From Chitinophagaceae bacterium (lineage in GTDB: Bacteria; Bacteroidota; Bacteroidia; Chitinophagales; Chitinophagaceae), in contig JALHRP010000007.1 of the NCBI GenBank assembly GCA_022841365.1, positions 49,018 through 113,017 of the forward strand: DNA of 64,000 bases, written 5' to 3'. The notes below the pieces were generated by a model that was not told where the DNA came from, did no database searches, and worked only from the letters and a program-made list of their open reading frames with translations. Each line of letters opens with the position of its first letter. Within the stretch, counting starts at the first letter, position 1. Below, piece after piece: positions 7,504 through 16,294 of this stretch. The position numbers and the translations under genes are program-made.

Positions 7504-8532
7504 TTATAACATATTTCTTACTTGCTTCGCTCCCTTAACCATATTAATCAACTTCTGCCTGCTGGCCCATCTTGCAGTTTGGCTCAACCCGCAATCAGGT
7601 GCTACGGATAATTTTTCGGCAGGAATATATTTCAAACAACGGTTGATTCTCTCCACAACATCTTCCACCGATTCGATGTAATAATTTTTTACATCAATAA
7701 TACCTACTGCCACATTCATCTTTTCAGCAAACGGTGCCAGTAATTCGATTTCGGCAAATTCACGGTTGGCCATTTCAATATGAATTTCATCCACATTCAT
7801 TTCTAAAAAATCGGGTAGCATGGGTTTTAATGTTCTGAAACCAACAGGGCGACCTTTAAAATTTCCAAAACATAAATGGGTACTGAGGTTGCATTTGCCC
7901 ACAATGGGTTTTACCGTGCGGTTGAAAATATCAACAAAACGTTTGGTGTCTTCTTTATAAGCATAACAACTCATGCTGGGTTCATCCACTGTTATTTCTG
8001 TGCACCCTGCTGCTACCAAAGCTTCCAGCTCTTTACTGATGATGGGCAGCAATGCTTCAGTTATGGCATAACGGTCTTTGTATTTATCATTCGGCAATAA
8101 TCTTCCGCTTAGTGTAAACGGGCCGGGTATACTTGCTTTTAAAGTGGGGCCTGCAGGTGCTAATTTTTTCAAACGCAGATATTCCGCAACAGCACCCAAA
8201 CCATTTGGTGCAACCAACTCTCCTGTAATATTATTTTTTCCCCGCTGATCATGTGCGGCCGGGCCAAACTTTCTCGTTTCGGTATCATTGTTTTCAATGC
8301 CTTTAATGAAACCATAAAAAGATAAATTGAAATCGAGACGGGTTTGTTCGCCATCGGTAATTACATCCAGGCCAGCAGTTACCTGATCATGGATGGCAGC
8401 AATCACGGCATCTTCAATCATTTCTTCAATATCGGCTTTGCCAAACTTATCCATGTTTTGCGAAGCAAACTCCAGCCATCCCGGAAAAGGATAACTGCCT
8501 ACTACTGTTGTGCGAATGGGAATTGTATTCAT
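7504..8532 (-). CDS. MetE-like cobalamin-independent methionine synthase (core form)
   Basis: A 342-residue protein equal to the catalytic C-terminal half of MetE. It starts with TTVVGSYPFPGW and has an early DGEQTR motif. The three zinc-ligand motifs are visible: THLCFGNF (His-x-Cys), EIHIEMANR (Glu) and VAPDCGLSQ (Cys). Full MetE is about 750 residues with an N-terminal duplicate domain that is absent here. Short core forms are known in archaea and bacteria and may transfer a methyl group from a donor other than methyltetrahydropteroyl-triglutamate. It is cytoplasmic. Neighbouring genes give no clear pathway link. The short gap to the downstream membrane-protein gene allows cotranscription. 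Confidence 0.8.
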   Translation of the reverse strand: MNTIPIRTTVVGSYPFPGWLEFASQNMDKFGKADIEEMIEDAVIAAIHDQVTAGLDVITDGEQTRLDFNLSFYGFIKGIENNDTETRKFGPAAHDQRGKNNITGELVAPNGLGAVAEYLRLKKLAPAGPTLKASIPGPFTLSGRLLPNDKYKDRYAITEALLPIISKELEALVAAGCTEITVDEPSMSCYAYKEDTKRFVDIFNRTVKPIVGKCNLSTHLCFGNFKGRPVGFRTLKPMLPDFLEMNVDEIHIEMANREFAEIELLAPFAEKMNVAVGIIDVKNYYIESVEDVVERINRCLKYIPAEKLSVAPDCGLSQTARWASRQKLINMVKGAKQVRNML

Positions 8533-8572
8533 ACTAATTATTTAATGCTTGAATTAATTTTATATTTTATTT

Positions 8573-9973
8573 CTATTTTCCTAATGGAGGCTTTACCAAT
8601 AAGGTATCGCTTGCAATCATCTCCAGCTTATAGCCACCGGTATCTATTTTTGTTTTTGGAAATAAATTTTTAAGCGAGGTATAATCAGCACTTGTTACTC
8701 CGGATTTATAGAAGTACAGTTCCTGCAGATTTTTCAACTCCTTTATCTGCAATATTCCATTCACTGTTACTTTAGTTCTGGTAAGATTCAGATATTGCAA
8801 CTGAGAAAGTTTTTTTACAGATTGCAAACCAGCATCTGAAATGGTTGTATTCTCCAGATATAACCTGATAATGTTTGGCAACTTAGCCAGTATTGCAAGA
8901 CTTGAATCAGAAATATTTGTATTACCTAGTTTTAACCAAATCAACTGCGGAGCAATTGACAGGAGTAGTTCAATGTGTGTATGAATATTTTCTGTTGTAA
9001 TAAAATTAGCCGACAGATAGTTACTGTTTTGCGCAACAGGAACAATCATAATACCTGCTGCTTTTAACTTCAGCAAAACAGAGTCGCTTGCTTTTTCAAC
9101 AGGTTTCAGCGGAATGGCAGAAATTTTTATTTCTTCTGTCGTCTGTCCCGATTGGAGAGCCAGCAATACCGGTTTAATTTTTTCAGTTTGCGGCAGCTCT
9201 TTAATTTTCTTATTAAAATCTGCACCGCTTGCTACCCACCAATGGATTAACTCAATATCGTTCTTAGACAATTGCGCCTTTTCAACGGGCGGCATATGAT
9301 CATCATCTTCTTTTGGTAGCAGTATTCGCTTGATCATTTCACTTTCATCTGTCTTTCCAGCCAATACCGTTTCGCCACTCTTACCTCCTTTTAAAATAAA
9401 CTCCTGTTGATCGAGCCGAAGCTTTCCTTTTTGTTTATTAGGCCCATGGCAGTTGTAGCATTTGCTTTGCAGAATGGGTTGCACAATATCTGCATACAAC
9501 ACCGCTTCCTGCACATCAGCAATTGATTTTGTTAGTTCAGATTTATTTTCAGAGCTACGCAGTGAAGCGGTGAGATAATCGGATCCATGAGTGAGTGAGC
9601 CGCCTAAGTGACCGGTAACAATTATCATCAGCGTTAACAAGATCATGATCCATTTAAACCAATTCTTTTGTTGTTTAAAAAATAAATAAGCCAGTACTGA
9701 TATGAATGCAGTTGCAATTCCCAGCCACTGATGCAGAGAAACGAGCTGCTGATCATAATCATCTGTTGTTGACAAAAAATATCCACTGATGCAGGATAAA
9801 ATTGCACTGCATGCACCGGATAGAAGTGAAATACCTACTGCTGGTCGCAGTGACTGATACTTCTCTTTTGCAGAAAGAAAAAAGAGTAATGATGCCAGCA
9901 GCAAAATACCGATGGGCAGGTGTACCAATACCGGGTGAAAATGGCCAATAAATTCTGTAATAGTTCCTATCAT
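8573..9973 (-). CDS. DUF2231 membrane / cytochrome c / leucine-rich repeat protein
   Basis: A 466-residue three-part protein. Residues 8-125 hold four membrane helices of DUF2231 type, beginning GHFHPVLVHLPIGILL. Residues 160-250 hold a planctomycete-type cytochrome c domain with one haem site, CYNCH, a GKLRLD segment and a likely axial Met in DDHMPP. Residues 330-450 hold leucine-rich repeats (LKLGNTNISDSSLAILAKL and following units). The haem domain should face the periplasm. The same cytochrome type occurs in the 12741-15482 protein. Proteins of this design often accompany DUF1501 and DUF1549/DUF1553 genes, as here. An electron-transfer role in sugar oxidation is likely but unproven. Confidence 0.8.
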   Translation of the reverse strand: MIGTITEFIGHFHPVLVHLPIGILLLASLLFFLSAKEKYQSLRPAVGISLLSGACSAILSCISGYFLSTTDDYDQQLVSLHQWLGIATAFISVLAYLFFKQQKNWFKWIMILLTLMIIVTGHLGGSLTHGSDYLTASLRSSENKSELTKSIADVQEAVLYADIVQPILQSKCYNCHGPNKQKGKLRLDQQEFILKGGKSGETVLAGKTDESEMIKRILLPKEDDDHMPPVEKAQLSKNDIELIHWWVASGADFNKKIKELPQTEKIKPVLLALQSGQTTEEIKISAIPLKPVEKASDSVLLKLKAAGIMIVPVAQNSNYLSANFITTENIHTHIELLLSIAPQLIWLKLGNTNISDSSLAILAKLPNIIRLYLENTTISDAGLQSVKKLSQLQYLNLTRTKVTVNGILQIKELKNLQELYFYKSGVTSADYTSLKNLFPKTKIDTGGYKLEMIASDTLLVKPPLGK

Positions 9974-9989
9974 TAATTGTTTATAAAAA

Positions 9990-10922
9990 TCATGAGTAAC
10001 GTTTTCTTAGCAACTGCAGCATGTGTACATTAATTGCCCACTGATCGCTTACCGTTTGCAAAGTGTAGGGTAATGTTTGCATGTACATCGGCGGACCAAA
10101 CTCAGTTAAGAATGTCATTCGTTCTCCGCTTTTCTTTTTTTGTGCTACTACTATATCCCACCATTCAAAATGTTTTTTTACGGCATACTCCCACTCCGGT
10201 GCACGGGGATCATTTACCTGCGGACCTTCTTCATATCCAATTCTTGCATGTATATGATCTGTACGTTCCAATGCTACGGCTACTGCTTCTTCCTGATCGC
10301 CCAATAAACTTTCATGCACATTGCACCAATGCGAAATATCGAGTGTTAATCGTAAGTCAGGAATTTTTTGGATGAACTGTTTGGTGATATGAGCGGCAAA
10401 TAAAATACGGCTGCGATGTGTTTCATGTAAAATTTTGATACCCGTTTCTTTTGAAACTGCCGAAGTGTAATCAATGAATTTTTTATTTTCTTCAAAACTG
10501 TAATGATCTCTTGCTGAGTGGCAGTTGATGTACAATGGTCTTTGAATAGATTGTTTGGCAGCAGCGTCAACTGATTTTTTAAAATTAGAAAGATGTTCTC
10601 CAGCTGTATTTCCCCAGGCACCACATAAAAAACCAACGTCGAGATTATGTTTTTTTAATGCTGCAAATAAATGTTCCCTGTCTTTTGCATCATCGGGCCA
10701 GCTTGTTTCTAAACCATCATAACCGGCTGCTTTTATTTTTGCACAAAATGCGTCACGGCTTCCTTCGAAACCCCAATCGGTATTGAATATTTTCAACTCA
10801 TAATTTTTATTGGAAGAAAAATCGGGTTGATTGCTTGCAGCAAAACTTTCTAATGATGACAATAGCAAAGCAGCGGAGCCGCTGGCAGTTGTTTTGATAA
10901 AATTTCGCCGGTTTTGATTCAT
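9990..10922 (-). CDS. Tat-exported sugar phosphate isomerase/epimerase-like protein
   Basis: I place the start at the ATG at 10922, giving 310 residues that begin MNQNRRNFIKTTASGSAALL, a Tat signal with RRNFIK. The frame is open to 10997, but those 25 codons come largely from a family C repeat and precede a proper start. The mature part is an AP-endonuclease-2/xylose-isomerase-like TIM barrel, with GYDGLETSWPDD, LRLTLDISHWCNVHES (metal-binding Asp and His), HIHARIGYEEGP and a late FLTEFGPP Glu. It would isomerise or epimerise a sugar in the periplasm; the substrate is unknown. It lies 16 bases upstream of the DUF2231/cytochrome gene and probably in one transcript with it. Confidence 0.8.
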   Translation of the reverse strand: MNQNRRNFIKTTASGSAALLLSSLESFAASNQPDFSSNKNYELKIFNTDWGFEGSRDAFCAKIKAAGYDGLETSWPDDAKDREHLFAALKKHNLDVGFLCGAWGNTAGEHLSNFKKSVDAAAKQSIQRPLYINCHSARDHYSFEENKKFIDYTSAVSKETGIKILHETHRSRILFAAHITKQFIQKIPDLRLTLDISHWCNVHESLLGDQEEAVAVALERTDHIHARIGYEEGPQVNDPRAPEWEYAVKKHFEWWDIVVAQKKKSGERMTFLTEFGPPMYMQTLPYTLQTVSDQWAINVHMLQLLRKRYS

Positions 10923-10981
10923 TACTTTACTAATGTTTATACATTTTCTTTCTAAAATAGTCGAATAGAATTCATGCAGCA

Positions 10982-11010
10982 CAAGAGTGCGACGCAAGGG
11001 ACGATGATCG
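10982..11010. repeat. Family C repeat, reverse orientation
   Basis: On the reverse strand this reads CATCGTCCCTTGCGTCGCAC, matching the inner part of the copies at 5530 and 20757. It occupies the upstream part of the open frame of the isomerase-like gene. Confidence 0.6.
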
Positions 11011-11042
11011 GAGTTACTAAAGCTGGTTAATAAATCCTTTTC

Positions 11043-11098
11043 AACCGCCGTCAGGCCTGCCTGCCGGTAGGCAGGGTTTGCAACCGCTGACGGGGTTG
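11043..11098. repeat. Nested hairpin repeat (family E)
   Basis: Outer arms CCGTCAG and CTGACGG enclose an inner hairpin, CCTGCCTGCCGGTAGGCAGG. The phrase AACCGCTGACGGGG recurs at 18162. On the minus strand it lies just after the DUF1501 stop codon and could fold in the transcript, but there is no T run to make it a standard terminator. Confidence 0.6.
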
Positions 11099-11109
11099 TA
11101 AAAAATCAA

Positions 11110-12609
11110 CTATGCTAAAATTTCTGTTATCACTCTTCCGCTCACATCTGTTAATCTGAATGGCCGCCCCTGAAACTGGTACGTAAATTTTTCATGATTA
11201 AAACCTAATTGATTTAATATCGTTGCCTGTATATCGAATGCATTTGTTTTACCACTAATACTGCTGTAACCAATTTCATCTGTCTCGCCATAACTGCCAC
11301 CTTTTTTAATACCACCACCTGCCATCCAAATGGTAAATGCTTCGGTGTGATGATCTCTTCCTTTGAAAGGCACGGCCTTGCCTGCACGATTTTCCTGCAT
11401 GGGTGTTCTCCCAAACTCACCACCCCATACTACCAACACATCATCTAACAAACCTCTTTGTTTTAAATCGAGTATCAATGCAGTCATTGCTTTATCAACA
11501 CTGCGGCATTTGTTGATGTGGCCAATATCAATAGCAAGATTTGCATCGGTGCCGTGTGCATCCCAACCCCAATCGAACAATTGTACAAAGCGAACACCTT
11601 TCTCTACTAATTTTCTTGCAAGCAAAACATTGTTTGCAAAACTTTCTTTGCCGGGTTTGGTGCCATACATATCATGAATGTATTGCGGTTCATCGGCAAT
11701 GTTCATTACACCGGGCACAGAGATCTGCATCTTGTATGCCATTTCATATTGTGCAATGCGACTTAATATTTCCGGATCTTTAAATTCTTTATACTGTTGT
11801 TGATTTATTTCATTGATGGTATTGATACTTGCTTTACGCAAATCTCTGTTGATACCATCAGGGTCATTTAAAAATAAAACAGGATCGCCTTCACTTCTGC
11901 ATTGCACACCCTGATACACACTTGGTAAAAATCCACTGCCCCAAACACTTTTGCCACTATCAGGATTTCTACCGCCGGATGTTAACACTACATACCCCGG
12001 CAGATTCTGATTTTCTGTTCCTAATCCATACGTAACCCATGAACCCATGCTTGGTCTTCCTAATCGTGGTGAACCAGTGTGCATTAATAATTGTGCAGGT
12101 GCATGATTGAACTGATCGGTAGTAACTGCTTTTAAAAAACTGATTTCATCCGCTATCGTTGCAAGATGCGGCAGGTAATCACTGATCCATGCGCCGCTTT
12201 CTCCACGTTGTTGAAAGTTGGCTTGTGGCCCAAGCATTTTTGGAACGCCACGGATGAAAGCGAACTTTTTTCCTTCCAACAAACTCTGCGGACAATCCTG
12301 TCCGTCCATTTTCATCAGCTCAGGTTTGTAATCGAATAATTCTAATTGTGATGGAGCACCGGCCATGTGTAAATAAATTACCGACTTTGCTTTGCCAGCA
12401 AACATGGGCGACCTTGGCAGCAACGGATTTGCAGGATCGAATAAAATATTATTAGAAGTGGTTGTGTCATTAAAGTTGCAGCCACCTAATAAATTAGCCA
12501 ATGCCAAACCGCCGAAACCGAAAGAAGCTTCTTTAAGAAAATGCCGCCTCGTGAAGAAACGGTTTTTTTCTTCCAGAGATTCGTTAATAATTTTTGAATG
12601 ATCTTTCAT
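11110..12609 (-). CDS. DUF1501 domain protein with Tat signal
   Basis: A 499-residue protein. A twin-arginine region (FFTRRHFLKEASFGFGGLAL) near residues 18-37 predicts folded export. The body is of DUF1501 type, with YLHMAGAPSQLELFDYKP, FNHAPAQLLMHTGSPRLGRP, VVWGGEFGRTPMQ and GRDHHTEAFTIWMAGGG. The family is related to the alkaline phosphatase/sulfatase fold and has no settled biochemical role. DUF1501 genes almost always sit beside DUF1549/DUF1553 cytochromes, as here, with the partner 131 bases upstream across a repeat pair. A periplasmic hydrolase or assembly partner for the cytochrome is plausible. Confidence 0.85.
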   Translation of the reverse strand: MKDHSKIINESLEEKNRFFTRRHFLKEASFGFGGLALANLLGGCNFNDTTTSNNILFDPANPLLPRSPMFAGKAKSVIYLHMAGAPSQLELFDYKPELMKMDGQDCPQSLLEGKKFAFIRGVPKMLGPQANFQQRGESGAWISDYLPHLATIADEISFLKAVTTDQFNHAPAQLLMHTGSPRLGRPSMGSWVTYGLGTENQNLPGYVVLTSGGRNPDSGKSVWGSGFLPSVYQGVQCRSEGDPVLFLNDPDGINRDLRKASINTINEINQQQYKEFKDPEILSRIAQYEMAYKMQISVPGVMNIADEPQYIHDMYGTKPGKESFANNVLLARKLVEKGVRFVQLFDWGWDAHGTDANLAIDIGHINKCRSVDKAMTALILDLKQRGLLDDVLVVWGGEFGRTPMQENRAGKAVPFKGRDHHTEAFTIWMAGGGIKKGGSYGETDEIGYSSISGKTNAFDIQATILNQLGFNHEKFTYQFQGRPFRLTDVSGRVITEILA

Positions 12610-12640
12610 TGTTTATTTTTTTGCCGCAGTTTTTTTTGTT

Positions 12641-12723
12641 GCCGCAGATTCGCAGATTATTTAATACATATTCTTTGAATCAGCGGTTTCGATCTTTTAA
12701 AACATCATCTGCGAATCTGCGGC
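12641..12723. repeat. Inverted pair of family B repeats
   Basis: Inverted copies of AATCTGCGAATCTGCGGC at 12641-12660 and 12705-12723 fill the gap between the DUF1549/1553 and DUF1501 genes. They could form a long stem in the shared transcript. Confidence 0.8.
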
Positions 12724-12740
12724 TCAATTTATTTTGCGGC

Positions 12741-15482
12741 CTAATTCTTAGTCACAAATTCATCTAAATTAAAAATGGCATTTACCACTACCGTTAATGC
12801 CGCAGCCTCTGGCTTTTTAATTTCATTGTTGGCTAAAAGCTTTTCTCTCTCTTCTTTGTTATTGGTATAATTGATGAATGCCGTTTGATATAAATTTTTT
12901 AACGCTGCTAAACTTTTTTCATCTGCCTGGTGTAACATAGCCGTTGCATAGGCTTCTTTAAGTATGGCCTCCACATTGGCCTCCTTATGTTTCTTTAATA
13001 ATTGAATAGCGAAATAATTGGCAGCTTCTAAATACACGGAATCATTTAATGTAACCAATGCCTGCAATGGTGTGTTGGTTCTTATTCTTCTTGCCTGACA
13101 GGCTTCTCTTGCCACACCATCAAACGATAACATACTTGGGTATGCAGCGGTTCGTTTCCAAAAAGTATAAATTGCTCTTCTGTATTGATCTTCGCCTTTA
13201 CTGATTTTCCAGTCCTCATAATTCCATGGTGATAACCAAATGCCTTTGGGTTGCCATGGCATTACAGGTTCGCCAAACATTTTATCGCTTAATAATCCGC
13301 TTACAGCTAATGACTGATCTCTGATTTGCTCTGCACTCAATCTTACTCTTGGTCCTCTTGCATAGAATTTATTGGTAGGATCTTTTTCAATGAGCAATTC
13401 ATTTACGTTTGATTGCTGCATGTATGTTGCACTCATCATAATATCCTTGATCAATTTTTTCATGCTCCATTTATTTTCATGCATGAAACGCCAGCTCAGC
13501 CAATCCAGTAAATCTTTATGCACCGGAGCAATGCCCTGTGTGCCCATGTCTTCTAATGTTTCGGCCAATCCCATTCCAAACAGTTGTTCCCATACCCGGT
13601 TTACCATTGTTCTTGCTGTTAATGGATTTTCTTTTGCTGTTAACCACATAGCCATTCCTAACCGGTTTCTTGGTGCAGCATTGGGAAATGGATTTAATGA
13701 TTTAGGCACATCGGCATTTACTTCATCGCCTTTTACTAACCAATTCCCTCTTTCAAACACATTGGTGGGGCGAAACATATCTGCCGGATTATCCATCATC
13801 ACCGGAGTAGTAGGCATTTGCAATTGCAACAAATCCCAGAATCTTTTTTTCATGTCGGCATAACCGGGCTTGCCTTCTGCCGGAAATTTTTGTGTGAAAT
13901 GAATCCACTCCAGCATGGCGCAGTCATCATCTTTTTGTTTTAAGGGAGAAGTAGTGCTGTAAATAAAAAATAAATCATGAACACCCTGCGGTGAAACAAA
14001 ATCGTTGCTGGTAATTTTTAAACCGGGTTTGCCTTTATCTAATTTAATGGAAGATAACAATGGCCCATCAGGCCTGTCTAAATGAATTTCTAATTTGCCA
14101 TTATTTACAAATGCATCGTAGCGAAAAATAAAATGATCTCTATTAGTGAGCTCAACATTTTTTAAACGGCTGATGGATTTATTTCGCAGCATCACTCTTC
14201 TTCCATCGCCTAATTCTGAATTTACAAATTCATCAAACACGACTGAATTGTAAGATGGTTGCCATGTTTTGATAAACTGTGTTAGTTCCTTTGTTCTTTT
14301 TTCGCCTGCATTTGTTTTTAACCAGCTAACCAGTTCATCTAATTTTTCATTTGCAGAATCAGAAAAGTGGCGCAACAGTGGATAATCAAACTCTGTATTC
14401 TCATCTCTTGCATTATTGAAGAAAGCCATGAACTTATAATATTCATCATGCTTAAATGGATCGTAAGGATGAGCATGACATTGCACACAGGCAAAGGTGG
14501 TACCCATCAATGCTTCGAAAGTAGTATTCACTCTGTCTATTACAGATGCTGTACGGAATTCCTCAGGATCGGTGCCGCCTTCATCATTACACATCGAGTT
14601 GCGGTGAAACGCTGTAGCAATAAATTTATCTTCATCAGCATCTGGCATCAGATCTCCAGCTAACTGCTCGGTTAAAAATTGATCGTAAGGCTGATCTTTA
14701 TTAAATGCTTTGATGAGCCAGTCACGGTAACGCCAAATTTTTCTTGTAGCATCATGCTCATATCCTTTTGTATCCGCATACCGTGCAAGATCGAGCCACA
14801 TGGAAGTCCACTTTTCACCAAAGTGTTTATTGGCCAATAAAGAATCAATTAAATTTTCGTAAGCTTTATCACTTTTATCATTTAAAAATTGTTGCGCAAG
14901 ATTTTCAGAAGGTGGTATGCCTATCAGATCTAAACTTGCCCGTCGCAATAATGTTTTTTTATCTGCCTGCGGCGAATGTGCAAATTCATTTTCTTTTAAT
15001 TGCTGCAATACAAAATTGTCGATAGCATTTTTATTCCAGTCTTCTTCCACATCATCAGGCACAGGAGTTTCTTTTACAGAAACATAGGCCCAATGATCGC
15101 CCCACTCTGCTCCCTGGTTGATCCATTTCCGTAAAATTTTTATTTCTTCTTTTGAAAGCGGCTCATGTTTATACGGCATCCGTTCATCGGGATCATTGGC
15201 AGTAATTCGTTTGATTAATTCACTTGATGATGCATTGCCTGGAATGATGGCCGGTTTACCCGATTCTGTTGGGGCCAGTGCTTCATTTCGAAACAACAAA
15301 CTAAAGCCAGCCTTTTGCCGTACACCACCATGACAACTGATGCATTGTTTGTTGAAGATGGGTTTAACTTGTGTGTTGAAATCAATTTTATCTTCCTGAC
15401 GCATCAAAAAATACCAGACAGTACCTACTAATAAAAGCAGACCGACAACTACAAGTATTTTATTTGATCTTTTGATATTCAT
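12741..15482 (-). CDS. DUF1549/DUF1553 protein with planctomycete-type cytochrome c domain
   Basis: A 913-residue exported protein. A membrane anchor or signal lies at residues 8-27. A planctomycete-type cytochrome c domain with one haem motif (CISCH, near residue 49) and MPYKHEPLS follows at 35-115. DUF1549 covers roughly 145-350 (LRRASLDLIGIPPS, FGEKWTSMWLDLARYADTKG, FACVQCHAHPYDPFKHDEYY, which holds a second CxxCH). DUF1553 covers about 620-880 (RTMVNRVWEQLFGMGL, RTNTPLQALVTLNDSVYLEA). The family is abundant in Planctomycetes and Bacteroidota and is thought to act in oxidative breakdown of complex sugars, though no reaction is established. It is upstream of the DUF1501 gene and 26 bases downstream of the SIS isomerase gene. 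Confidence 0.85.
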   Translation of the reverse strand: MNIKRSNKILVVVGLLLLVGTVWYFLMRQEDKIDFNTQVKPIFNKQCISCHGGVRQKAGFSLLFRNEALAPTESGKPAIIPGNASSSELIKRITANDPDERMPYKHEPLSKEEIKILRKWINQGAEWGDHWAYVSVKETPVPDDVEEDWNKNAIDNFVLQQLKENEFAHSPQADKKTLLRRASLDLIGIPPSENLAQQFLNDKSDKAYENLIDSLLANKHFGEKWTSMWLDLARYADTKGYEHDATRKIWRYRDWLIKAFNKDQPYDQFLTEQLAGDLMPDADEDKFIATAFHRNSMCNDEGGTDPEEFRTASVIDRVNTTFEALMGTTFACVQCHAHPYDPFKHDEYYKFMAFFNNARDENTEFDYPLLRHFSDSANEKLDELVSWLKTNAGEKRTKELTQFIKTWQPSYNSVVFDEFVNSELGDGRRVMLRNKSISRLKNVELTNRDHFIFRYDAFVNNGKLEIHLDRPDGPLLSSIKLDKGKPGLKITSNDFVSPQGVHDLFFIYSTTSPLKQKDDDCAMLEWIHFTQKFPAEGKPGYADMKKRFWDLLQLQMPTTPVMMDNPADMFRPTNVFERGNWLVKGDEVNADVPKSLNPFPNAAPRNRLGMAMWLTAKENPLTARTMVNRVWEQLFGMGLAETLEDMGTQGIAPVHKDLLDWLSWRFMHENKWSMKKLIKDIMMSATYMQQSNVNELLIEKDPTNKFYARGPRVRLSAEQIRDQSLAVSGLLSDKMFGEPVMPWQPKGIWLSPWNYEDWKISKGEDQYRRAIYTFWKRTAAYPSMLSFDGVAREACQARRIRTNTPLQALVTLNDSVYLEAANYFAIQLLKKHKEANVEAILKEAYATAMLHQADEKSLAALKNLYQTAFINYTNNKEEREKLLANNEIKKPEAAALTVVVNAIFNLDEFVTKN

Positions 15483-15508
15483 TTCAATTGTGTAAAGAAA
15501 ATGAGTTA

Positions 15509-16294
15509 CTATTTTCGTTGAGAGGTATGCTTATAAAGTTCCGACATTCTTTCTGCATGTTCATCATAAGCAGCTTCAAATAATTCTTTTGCTTTTTCAT
15601 CTCCTATAATAGCACTTGCTGTTAATACTTTTGGTGGTTGACCTGCTGCTGTTAACAGTTTAGCCAGTTCTGCTTTAATACAATTCACAATCATAATACC
15701 CCCAACGGTAGAACCTGGTGAAACCGGCGTTTCTAATCCATCAATATAAATCATTGAATCACCAACGGGTGCACCACTGTCTAAAATGATATCAGCAAAG
15801 TCGCTCAGCTTTTTTCCATCAGCTCTTTTGCTTTTGCTTTTTGCTGAATGCTCCTTGGTGATGAGTGCTACGGTTTTTATTTTTTTCTGCTGAAAAAGTT
15901 CAGCCATTTCAATAGGAACAATATTGCTTCCGCTTGAGGAGACGATCAATGCACAATCCTTTTCACTTAATTGAAAGTTGCGTAAGATCCGTTCAGCCAG
16001 TCCGCTTACGTTTTCTAAAAACATCGCCTGCCGTTGACCGTTAGCACCAATTACGTTGTTATGATTGGTTAACGACAACTCAACAATAGGATTAAAGCCC
16101 GGAAAAGATCCATATCGTGGCCACATTTCTTCTACCATGATGCGGCTGTGACCGCTGCCGAAGATATGCACCATTCTTCCTGCAAGAATACTTTCAGCAA
16201 ACCATTGAGCAGCTTGTTGCATTTGCTGCTGTTGTGCTTTTACTGTTTCAATAATGCCGCTGCATTTTTGTAAATACGTTTCTGTTAAGTTCAT
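15509..16294 (-). CDS. SIS-domain sugar isomerase (UPF0309-like)
   Basis: A 261-residue cytoplasmic protein with a sugar isomerase (SIS) fold. HIFGSGHSRIMVEEMWPRYG is the characteristic start of this family, and SSSGSNIVPIEMAELF is the phosphosugar-binding Ser loop. The family handles phosphorylated hexoses or hexosamines, usually as an isomerase, lyase or sensor. Its ATG overlaps the stop codon of the ROK kinase gene (TAATG), showing translational coupling: the kinase would phosphorylate a sugar and this protein would isomerise it. The NagB-like deaminase at 693-1418 could complete an amino-sugar route. Confidence 0.8.
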   Translation of the reverse strand: MNLTETYLQKCSGIIETVKAQQQQMQQAAQWFAESILAGRMVHIFGSGHSRIMVEEMWPRYGSFPGFNPIVELSLTNHNNVIGANGQRQAMFLENVSGLAERILRNFQLSEKDCALIVSSSGSNIVPIEMAELFQQKKIKTVALITKEHSAKSKSKRADGKKLSDFADIILDSGAPVGDSMIYIDGLETPVSPGSTVGGIMIVNCIKAELAKLLTAAGQPPKVLTASAIIGDEKAKELFEAAYDEHAERMSELYKHTSQRK

